Below, piece after piece: positions 1 through 5,311 of a DNA stretch of 5,311 bases; the first letter of the stretch is position 1; each line of letters starts with the position of its first letter. Made by a program: the position numbers and the translations under genes. The stretch spans positions 7,203 to 12,513 of the forward strand of contig DXOJ01000364.1 in the NCBI GenBank assembly GCA_019412865.1, read 5' to 3'. This stretch comes from Bacteroides sp. Its GTDB lineage: Bacteria; Bacteroidota; Bacteroidia; Bacteroidales; Bacteroidaceae. The notes beneath the pieces are model-generated. The model did no database searches. It saw only the letters and a program-made list of their open reading frames with translations, and was not told where the DNA came from.

Positions 1-1317
1 GTAGAAATGGCGAAGCGTAATTATATATTCAATACGATTCGTGACGTATATCATTTGTATGGATTCCAGCAGATAGAGACTCCTTCGATGGAGATGCTTT
101 CTACACTGATGGGAAAGTACGGCGATGAAGGGGATAAACTACTCTTTAAGATTCAAAATTCAGGAGATTACTTTTCCGGGATTACTGACGAAGAATTGTT
201 AAGCCGTAATGCTGTCAAACTGGCAAGCAAATTTTGTGAGAAAGGTTTGCGTTATGACTTGACAGTACCTTTTGCTCGCTACGTCGTGATGCATCGTGAT
301 GAGATCACTTTCCCGTTCAAGCGCTATCAGATTCAACCGGTATGGCGTGCTGACCGTCCGCAAAAAGGACGTTATCGCGAATTTTATCAATGTGATGCTG
401 ACGTTGTAGGAAGCGATTCATTACTGAACGAAGTGGAATTGATGCAGATTGTCGATACTGTTTTCAGTCGTTTTAATATTCGTGTATGTATTAAGATAAA
501 CAACCGTAAGATTCTTTCCGGTATCGCTGAAATTATAGGTGAATCGGATAAAATCGTCGATATTACTGTAGCGATTGATAAACTGGATAAAATAGGTTTG
601 GATAATGTAAATGCCGAACTGAAAGAGAAGGGAATCAGTGATGAGGCTATTGCTAAGTTGCAGCCGATTATTCTCCTTAGCGGCACGAATGCGGAAAAGT
701 TGGCAACATTGAAAAATGTATTATCAGCCAGTGAAGTAGGATTAAAGGGAGTGGAAGAGAGCGAATTTATCCTGAATACATTGGAAACAATGGGCTTGAA
801 GAATGAAATCGAGCTTGACCTGACATTGGCTCGCGGACTGAATTACTATACAGGTGCTATCTTTGAAGTGAAAGCGTTGGATGTACAGATTGGCAGTATC
901 ACAGGTGGTGGTCGCTATGATAATCTGACCGGAGTATTTGGTATGGCAGGAGTGTCGGGAGTAGGTATCTCTTTCGGTGCAGACCGTATCTTCGACGTAT
1001 TGAACCAGCTCGAACTTTATCCGAAAGAAGCTGTGAATGGAACAGAAGTTCTGTTTATCAACTTCGGTGAAAAGGAAGCTGCATTCTCTATGGGTATTTT
1101 ATCGAAAGTGCGTGCTGCCGATATCCGTGCAGAGATTTTCCCGGATGCAGCCAAGATGAAGAAACAGATGAGCTATGCTAATGCAAAGAATATTCCGTTT
1201 GTAGCTATTGTCGGTGAGAATGAAATGAACGAAGGCAAAGCAATGCTGAAGAATATGGAGACAGGAGAACAGAATCTTGTTTCAGCAGAGGAGCTGATTG
1301 CTACTGTGAAGAAATAA
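1..1317 (+). CDS. hisS: Histidyl-tRNA synthetase (5'-partial)
   Basis: Class II aminoacyl-tRNA synthetase that charges tRNA-His with histidine in the cytoplasm. The frame is open from base 1 (Val-Glu before the first ATG at 7). That ATG is very probably internal, because HisRS normally begins about 15-20 residues earlier with a conserved KGTRDF-type segment that is absent here. Numbering from the ATG, motif 2 is seen around residues 114-130 (WRAD then RYREFYQCD), the histidine-specific motif [10 protein letters not shown] at 274-283, GGGRYD at 300-305 and motif 3 GISFGADR at 320-327. Roughly residues 345-436 form the C-terminal anticodon-binding domain. The visible 438 codons are slightly short of a full-length enzyme, consistent with loss of only the extreme N-terminus. 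The gene converges on hydF and ends in its own terminator. There is no functional link to the hyd genes beyond adjacency. The identity is secure; the true start lies outside the window. Confidence 0.97.
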   Translation, partial: VEMAKRNYIFNTIRDVYHLYGFQQIETPSMEMLSTLMGKYGDEGDKLLFKIQNSGDYFSGITDEELLSRNAVKLASKFCEKGLRYDLTVPFARYVVMHRDEITFPFKRYQIQPVWRADRPQKGRYREFYQCDADVVGSDSLLNEVELMQIVDTVFSRFNIRVCIKINNRKILSGIAEIIGESDKIVDITVAIDKLDKIGLDNVNAELKEKGISDEAIAKLQPIILLSGTNAEKLATLKNVLSASEVGLKGVEESEFILNTLETMGLKNEIELDLTLARGLNYYTGAIFEVKALDVQIGSITGGGRYDNLTGVFGMAGVSGVGISFGADRIFDVLNQLELYPKEAVNGTEVLFINFGEKEAAFSMGILSKVRAADIRAEIFPDAAKMKKQMSYANAKNIPFVAIVGENEMNEGKAMLKNMETGEQNLVSAEELIATVKK

Positions 1318-1339
1318 GCAGCGATGAATTGAAATTATA

Positions 1340-1381
1340 AAATTATTAACTGCATCCCAAAAGTTGAGCAGTTAATAATTT
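1340..1381. terminator. Long AT-rich hairpin, possible bidirectional terminator
   Basis: A perfect 14-bp inverted repeat (1340-1353 AAATTATTAACTGC with 1368-1381) encloses a 14-base loop. It starts 23 bases after the hisS stop codon. No clean T-run follows on the plus strand. On the minus strand the hairpin is followed by a T-rich stretch (TTATAATTT), so it could help end hydF transcription. It lies about 55 bases beyond the hydF stop codon. The stem is weak in GC, so the terminator role is inferred and the hairpin itself is what is seen. Confidence 0.5.
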
Positions 1382-1393
1382 ACTGTATATTGC

Positions 1394-1427
1394 GAGAGTT
1401 CGGTATTGCACCGGACTCTTTCTTTTT
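1394..1427 (+). terminator. Intrinsic terminator of hisS
   Basis: The stem AGAGTTCGGT (1395-1404) pairs with ACCGGACTCT (1410-1419) through ten pairs, one of them G-U, around a 5-base loop (1405-1409). It is followed directly by a T-rich tract, TTTCTTTTT (1419-1427). This is a textbook Rho-independent terminator for rightward transcription. It ends only ten bases from the end of the convergent hydF gene. Confidence 0.85.
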
Positions 1428-1436
1428 GACCGGGAT

Positions 1437-2627
1437 TTAATACTTTATTTGATCTAGCATTCCATTGAGGAAAGCAATCGCTACTCCATAATTCGTCATA
1501 GGAATGTGTTGCTCCCGCGCACGTTCGATGCGGCTAAGTACGTATTTACGATTGAACATGCATGCTCCGCAATGGATTACCAGCGAATAAGGAGTCAGGT
1601 CTTGTGGAAAGTCGGTTCCGGCTACCATATCAATTTGCAGATTCTCTCCAATTCGTTTCCGTAACAAATGGGGAAGTTTCACTCTTCCTATATCTTCGGA
1701 AAGGGGAGCGTGCGTACAAGCTTCCGCTATTAGTACACGTGACGATTCCGTCAGTCTTTCAATGGCAGCTGCACTTTCTACATAATAATGAATATCACCC
1801 TTATATCCTGCGAAAAGCACAGAGAAAGAGGTTAATTCACTTCCCTTTGGCTTCTGTTCATAAATCGTTTTGAAGACCTGTGAATCGGTGATGATTAATT
1901 TTGGAGGACGGGCAAGAGCTTGCAGGGTTGCCGGAAACTTGTCAGTAGTACAAGTCACTACGAGACATTTCTTGTCCAACAATTCACGGATAGTCTGTAC
2001 TTGGGGCAGAATTAGTCTGCCTTTGGGAGCCTGAATATCCTGTGGCATAACCAGAAGTACAAGGTCGTTTTCTGTAACAAGCTCTCCAGTGATACTCTGT
2101 TGACCGAAATCCGAAGGCAGCTTTTCGAGAATGGCTTGCCGGATCTGTTCAATTCCTGTCTTTTCTTTGGCGCTGATAAGTAATGGGCGTATTTTACATT
2201 CTTCCTCAATGTATGTAGCTAAGCTATCACTGTTCTCTCTTATATCTATTTTATTCAATACCAGAATGACAGGGATATTCTTCTCTTTCAATAGTGCCAG
2301 CATCTCTTTTTCATGAGAAAAGGTAGTATCTTCACATAGCAGCAATGCAATATCCGTTTTCTCAATAGCCTTTAAAGTCCGGCTGATACGCAGCTCTCCC
2401 AGTTCTCCCTCATCATCGAACCCCGGAGTATCTATAAACAAACACGGACCAATACCTTGAATTTCCATTGCTTTGGATACAAGGTCGGTAGTCGTTCCCG
2501 GAGTATCTGAAACGAGGGCGGTATCTTGTCCTGTCAATGCATTGATAAGAGAAGATTTACCACTGTTCCGTCTACCGAAAAGGGCTATATGAAGTCTGCT
2601 TGCATTTGGAGTATCTGTTAAGCTCAT
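1437..2627 (-). CDS. hydF: [FeFe]-hydrogenase maturation GTPase HydF
   Basis: HydF is the scaffold and carrier on which the [2Fe] subcluster precursor is held before transfer to apo-hydrogenase HydA; GTP binding and hydrolysis tune its interactions with HydE and HydG. The 396-residue length is typical. The N-terminal Era/TrmE-like GTPase domain (about 10-170) shows the P-loop GRRNSGKSS at 18-26, a DTPGTT switch segment at 41-46, Walker B DTPG at 66-69, NKID at 125-128 and SAK at 152-154. A middle dimerisation domain follows. The C-terminal iron-sulfur domain has the diagnostic CXHX45HCXXC pattern: Cys304, His306, His352, Cys353 and Cys356. No catalytic or ligand residue appears to be missing. 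The ATG at 2627 is chosen because the GTPase fold begins about ten residues later; no strong Shine-Dalgarno precedes it, as is usual in Bacteroidales. It is the last gene of the hydE-hydG-hydF run, 76 bases after hydG. Confidence 0.96.
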   Translation of the reverse strand: MSLTDTPNASRLHIALFGRRNSGKSSLINALTGQDTALVSDTPGTTTDLVSKAMEIQGIGPCLFIDTPGFDDEGELGELRISRTLKAIEKTDIALLLCEDTTFSHEKEMLALLKEKNIPVILVLNKIDIRENSDSLATYIEEECKIRPLLISAKEKTGIEQIRQAILEKLPSDFGQQSITGELVTENDLVLLVMPQDIQAPKGRLILPQVQTIRELLDKKCLVVTCTTDKFPATLQALARPPKLIITDSQVFKTIYEQKPKGSELTSFSVLFAGYKGDIHYYVESAAAIERLTESSRVLIAEACTHAPLSEDIGRVKLPHLLRKRIGENLQIDMVAGTDFPQDLTPYSLVIHCGACMFNRKYVLSRIERAREQHIPMTNYGVAIAFLNGMLDQIKY

Positions 2628-2666
2628 AATTACTAATTTATCAATCTGTTAATTCATGTACAGCCA

Positions 2667-2699
2667 ATTGGCGCATCGACATATTAGCACATTGGCGTA
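2667..2699. repeat. Degenerate 9-bp repeat cluster in hydG-hydF gap
   Basis: Three copies of ATTRGCRYA are visible: ATTGGCGCA at 2667-2675, ATTAGCACA at 2683-2691 and ATTGGCGTA at 2691-2699, the last two sharing one base. The outer two give a 7-base exact match (ATTGGCG) at a 24-base offset. The cluster fills most of the 76-base gap (2628-2703). From memory, short repeats related to ATTAGCACATT occur between genes in Bacteroides genomes. No function is evident. Confidence 0.5.
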
Positions 2700-2703
2700 T
2701 TAT

Positions 2704-4125
2704 TTAAAATCTAAAATCTCTTTGCCCTGCGGCTATGGATTTGAGGTTTCGGATAGCTATTTCCCTGATTTGGGGGTTGGGGATTCGGTCTGTTTCTTTT
2801 AGAATCAATTTCAATCCTTTCTGACGGGTATCTTCGGAAGCATAATCTTCCAGATACTCTTTCAGAGTCATCAGTGCATTGGGGCCGCAACAGTTGGCTA
2901 TCTGACCGGATTTCACTAATGACATGAAACGGTCACCTGTCCGTCCTTCCCGGTAACAGGCAGTACAGAAGCTGGGGATATATCCGAGTTCTAGCAACCA
3001 ATTGACCACCTCGTCCAATGTCCGGGTATCGCTTACGTCAAATTGTGCGGAATTATGATCGGGTAATTCCGTTTCAGCATATCCGCCTACACTGGTACGT
3101 GAGCCGCCGCTGATTTGTGAGATACCCAATTCGAGCACCTTTTTACGTGATTCTTGTGATTCACGTGTGGAAATAATCATTCCCGTATAAGGAACGGCAA
3201 TTCGGATAACAGCTACAATCTTACTGAATATCTCATCAGAGATTGAATTCGGAAAATCTCCCGCATTAATGTCATCCGCCGAACAGATACGCGGCACACT
3301 GATTGTATGAGGACCTACACCAAATTTAGCTTCCAGATGTTCGGCATGCATTAACAATCCGATAAAATCATACCGATAAGTATTCAAACCGAAAAGCACA
3401 CCAATACCTACATCATCGATTCCCCCTTCCATGGCACGGTCCATCGCTTCGGTGTGATAGGCGTAATTACTTTTCGGGCCGGTGGGATGAAGCGCTTCGT
3501 AGTTGTCCTTGTGATAAGTCTCCTGGAATAAGATATACGTACCGATACCTGCCTCTTTTAATCGGCGATAATTTTCTACTGTAGTGGCTGCGATATTTAC
3601 GTTTACGCGGCGGATAGCTCCGTTTTTATGTTTGATACTGTAAATCGTCTGAATAGATTCCAGAATATATTCTATCGGATTTAGTGACGGATGCTCCCCT
3701 GCTTCAAGAGCGAGCCGCTTATGTCCCATGTCCTGCAAAGCAATCACTTCCCGGCGAATTTCCTCCTGCGTCAGTTTCTTGCGTGCAATCGTCTTATTTT
3801 TAGCATGATACGGACAATATACGCAACCATTTACGCAATAGTTCGACAAATAAAGCGGTGCGAACATGACGATACGGTTGCCATAAAACTTCTGTTTGAT
3901 TTCTTTGGCGAGATGAAAGATACGTTCTATCAGGTCAGGTTGGTTACATTCCAGCAGAATAGCCGCTTCCCGGTGCGTTAGTCCCTTGCACAGAGCAGCT
4001 TTTTCAATCAGTTGTTCAATCAGGACACGGTTATCCTTATTGTTCTGCGCGTATTCCAGTGTATCCAGAATCTCTTCATGATGGATAAACTCTTCTGCTT
4101 TTGATGAATCTTTTTGGTATATCAT
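2704..4125 (-). CDS. hydG: [FeFe]-hydrogenase maturase HydG (radical SAM tyrosine lyase)
   Basis: HydG is a radical SAM enzyme that splits tyrosine into p-cresol and dehydroglycine and breaks the latter down to CO and cyanide, building a cysteine-bound Fe(CO)2(CN) unit for the H-cluster. The 473-residue length is normal for the family. The radical-SAM triad CX3CX2C is Cys97, Cys101 and Cys104. The C-terminal motif CX2CX22C that holds the second, five-iron cluster is Cys387, Cys390 and Cys413. This C-terminal cluster separates HydG from the related tyrosine lyase ThiH, which lacks it. The GPHTISVPR segment at 271-279 probably supplies the histidine (His273) that ligates the labile iron in characterised HydG; this is by analogy, not alignment. 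The ATG at 4125 precedes the conserved HHEEI region by a normal distance. The leader is AT-rich with no strong Shine-Dalgarno. It lies 50 bases after hydE and is probably co-transcribed with it. Confidence 0.97.
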   Translation of the reverse strand: MIYQKDSSKAEEFIHHEEILDTLEYAQNNKDNRVLIEQLIEKAALCKGLTHREAAILLECNQPDLIERIFHLAKEIKQKFYGNRIVMFAPLYLSNYCVNGCVYCPYHAKNKTIARKKLTQEEIRREVIALQDMGHKRLALEAGEHPSLNPIEYILESIQTIYSIKHKNGAIRRVNVNIAATTVENYRRLKEAGIGTYILFQETYHKDNYEALHPTGPKSNYAYHTEAMDRAMEGGIDDVGIGVLFGLNTYRYDFIGLLMHAEHLEAKFGVGPHTISVPRICSADDINAGDFPNSISDEIFSKIVAVIRIAVPYTGMIISTRESQESRKKVLELGISQISGGSRTSVGGYAETELPDHNSAQFDVSDTRTLDEVVNWLLELGYIPSFCTACYREGRTGDRFMSLVKSGQIANCCGPNALMTLKEYLEDYASEDTRQKGLKLILKETDRIPNPQIREIAIRNLKSIAAGQRDFRF

Positions 4126-4141
4126 ATATTCTCTGTTTTTT

Positions 4142-4218
4142 CACCACGGGTTGCACAAATATCACAGATTAAGATTTAATCCGAAATAAATCTTTGTGAA
4201 TCTGTGCAGTCTGTGGTG
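4142..4218. repeat. Imperfect palindromic (REP-like) element at the hydE-hydG junction
   Basis: Nested inverted repeats are seen: CACCAC (4142-4147) with GTGGTG (4213-4218); TGCACA (4152-4157) with TGTGCA (4203-4208); CACA (4163-4166) with TGTG (4195-4198); and AAGATTTA (4171-4178) with TAAATCTT (4187-4194) around an 8-base loop. The four bases between the two outer blocks can pair in plus-strand RNA using G-U wobbles, but give mostly A-C mismatches in the operon (minus-strand) RNA. No T-run follows on the minus strand, so it is not a standard terminator. The right arm and loop encode the end of hydE. It resembles CACCACAGATTACACAGATT-type repeats that I recall from Bacteroidales intergenic regions. 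Confidence 0.7.
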
Positions 4219-5252
4219 CACTTAAAGTCGCCTCTTTCAGTGGAAATCTCGTAGCCGATGGCATTCAACTGTTTTTGTAAGGCAGCCAGCCCTTCGGCAG
4301 ATTCCGCTCCGAGTGAAGCTTTGTCATTATATAATTCATATTTTTTCCGTTCCTCCCGAGGAGACAAGTTAGGCATAACCACATTCGCACCTGCTAAAAT
4401 GCCTCGTTCCCTGCCATCAGGAATGAGAGTGGCAAGAGCTGTTGTTGCCGGAATCAATGCGGCCGGATGCATCAGGCGGAAGATGGATAATAGAAGAATG
4501 GTCTGTTCCACCGTTCCGTTGGGATGTCCCGCAAAAGGTGTGTCATGATGCGGCAGGAAAGGTCCGATGCCAATCATTTCCGGGCGGAGCTTTTCTATAA
4601 ACAATATATCCTCAATGATATGCTCTACTGTTTGTCCCGGACTGCCGACCATAATTCCGGTTCCTGTCTGATAACCGATTTCTTTCAAATCCGCTAAACA
4701 TTGCAGACGTCGTTTGCCGGACATTTCCGCCGGATGCAGTTGCCGGTAATGCAACTCATTATAAGTTTCGTGACGTAACAGATAACGGTTGGCTCCGGCA
4801 CGGAAGAAACGTTCGTATGCCTCACGTGATTTTTCACCGAGCGACAGCGTAATGGCACAATCCGGATACTCCTGTCTGATACGGGCGACGGTCATTTCTA
4901 TCTGATCGTCTGTCAGTGCAGGATCCTCTCCTCCTTGTAATACAAAGGTGCGGAATCCCAGTTCATAGCCCTGTTTGCAACAGTTCAGTATACTCTCCTG
5001 GCTTAACCGGTAACGTTCGATATTCGGATTCCCTTTTCGGATACCACAGTAATAACAGTTGTTCCGGCAGCAGTTACTGATTTCAATCAGTCCGCGGATA
5101 TAAATTTTATTTCCGAAGTGGAGGAGTGCGACTTCCTGCGCCTGTTTATTGATGTAACGCAGAATTTCTGCGTCACATCCGGTCAACAGTTGCCGGAACT
5201 CTTCCGGTGTCAGTGTTCTTTCCTGTCGTAGTTTATCGATCCATTGTTTCAT
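4176..5252 (-). CDS. hydE: [FeFe]-hydrogenase maturase HydE (radical SAM)
   Basis: HydE is a radical SAM enzyme of the biotin-synthase-like family that acts on the iron-cyanide-carbonyl unit made by HydG, on the path to the [2Fe] subcluster of the H-cluster. Counting from the ATG at 5252 it has 358 residues. The CX3CX2C cluster motif is Cys62, Cys66 and Cys69, and the SAM-binding GGEDP segment is at 107-111; the rest of the TIM barrel runs to about residue 300. The ATG at 5252 is preferred because GGAAAGAGAG lies just upstream; an in-frame TTG at 5306 would add 18 residues rich in Lys, Trp and Cys with no family character. Residues 305-344 contain no cysteine, so the accessory [2Fe-2S] site of some HydE proteins is not present there. 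The last 14 residues (345-358) are encoded by the palindromic repeat and include Cys345 and Cys349. It is the first of the three maturase genes and overlaps an upstream gene by 20 bases. Confidence 0.95.
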   Translation of the reverse strand: MKQWIDKLRQERTLTPEEFRQLLTGCDAEILRYINKQAQEVALLHFGNKIYIRGLIEISNCCRNNCYYCGIRKGNPNIERYRLSQESILNCCKQGYELGFRTFVLQGGEDPALTDDQIEMTVARIRQEYPDCAITLSLGEKSREAYERFFRAGANRYLLRHETYNELHYRQLHPAEMSGKRRLQCLADLKEIGYQTGTGIMVGSPGQTVEHIIEDILFIEKLRPEMIGIGPFLPHHDTPFAGHPNGTVEQTILLLSIFRLMHPAALIPATTALATLIPDGRERGILAGANVVMPNLSPREERKKYELYNDKASLGAESAEGLAALQKQLNAIGYEISTERGDFKCTTDCTDSQRFISD

Positions 5253-5311
5253 AGCTCTCTTTCCGTTTGAGCAGCTCTTGTGCCAGTTGGCGACGTCCCG
5301 AAACAATGTCG
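5233..5311 (-). CDS. C-terminal end of an unidentified upstream gene (partial)
   Basis: A minus-strand frame is open from the window edge to a TAA at 5235-5233 and encodes 25 visible residues beginning DIVSGRRQLAQELLKRKE and ending in MDR. The piece is charged and looks helical, plausible as the tail of a soluble protein. Its last 20 bases overlap the start of hydE in a different frame, an arrangement typical of translationally coupled operon genes. I do not recognise the family from so short a piece. hyd clusters often carry hydA, a small TM1266-type regulator or aspartate ammonia-lyase nearby, but nothing visible supports any of these. It could also be a chance open frame, since 25 codons without a stop is not rare. 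Confidence 0.5.
   Translation of the reverse strand, partial: DIVSGRRQLAQELLKRKESYETMDR
5255..5264 (-). promoter_or_regulatory. Ribosome binding site of hydE
   Basis: The purine run GGAAAGAGAG ends two bases before the ATG at 5252. It favours this ATG over the in-frame TTG at 5306. It lies inside the end of the upstream partial gene, consistent with translational coupling. The match to a Shine-Dalgarno is only approximate and its spacing is short. Confidence 0.5.

Noticed and set aside
7..9. ATG at position 7 as the true start of hisS
   Set aside because: The frame is open to the window edge, and the conserved HisRS N-terminal segment with KGTRDF is missing, so the gene must begin upstream of the window.
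1562..1873. Plus-strand open frame of 103 codons inside hydF
   Set aside because: It is antisense to the iron-sulfur domain of HydF, whose motifs are fully intact, and shows no recognisable protein features.
3691..3981. Plus-strand open frame of 96 codons inside hydG
   Set aside because: It is antisense to a conserved stretch of HydG that includes the radical-SAM cysteines, has no ribosome site or recognisable domain, and is best explained by the composition of the real gene.
2704..4125. Thiamine tyrosine lyase ThiH as an alternative to HydG
   Set aside because: The C-terminal CX2CX22C cluster motif and the flanking hydE and hydF genes fit HydG; ThiH lacks the second cluster and sits with thi genes.
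4126..4175. A separate Bacteroides-type promoter (TAnnTTTG) for hydG
   Set aside because: A TATTTG sequence occurs on the minus strand near 4162-4157, but the TA and TTTG are not spaced as the consensus requires and no TTTG element is seen at a -33 distance.
4258..4548. Plus-strand open frame of 96 codons inside hydE
   Set aside because: It is antisense to conserved HydE sequence, is Ala- and Ser-rich with no family character, and has no supporting start signal.
5253..5306. An 18-residue N-terminal extension of HydE starting at a TTG at 5306
   Set aside because: The start would be TTG, the extra residues look unlike a HydE N-terminus, another frame over the same bases reads as a gene end, and a purine-rich ribosome site sits before the ATG at 5252.

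Overview
The window looks like a chromosomal segment of an anaerobic Bacteroidales bacterium, most likely Bacteroides or a close relative. The grounds are the character of the histidyl-tRNA synthetase, moderate to low GC, AT-rich and mostly Shine-Dalgarno-poor gene starts, and intergenic repeats of a kind I associate with this group. The genus call is recognition from the sequence, not a database result.

Layout: positions 1-1317 (+) hold hisS, cut at its 5' end by the window edge. Positions 1318-1436 are a convergent gap with two hairpins, the second a good intrinsic terminator for hisS. Positions 1437-5252 (-) hold three genes transcribed right to left in the order hydE, hydG, hydF. A further minus-strand gene upstream of hydE is visible only as its last 25 codons (5233-5311) and overlaps the hydE start.

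HydE, HydG and HydF are the three dedicated maturases of [FeFe]-hydrogenase. From family knowledge, HydG makes a cysteine-bound Fe(CO)2(CN) unit from tyrosine, HydE converts this unit further toward the diiron subcluster, and HydF is the GTPase scaffold that carries the assembled [2Fe] precursor to apo-HydA. All key motifs are intact: radical-SAM CX3CX2C in HydE and HydG, the C-terminal CX2CX22C of HydG, and the P-loop plus CXHX45HCXXC of HydF. The organism therefore most likely makes an active [FeFe]-hydrogenase, although no hydA structural gene is in this window.

The coding content is a known system. The more unusual points are non-coding: a 77-bp imperfect palindrome in the hydE-hydG junction that supplies the last 14 codons and the stop codon of hydE, and a small degenerate repeat cluster in the hydG-hydF gap. 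HydE also lacks cysteines where some homologues carry an accessory cluster. I saw no defence system, mobile element, CRISPR array or RNA gene.
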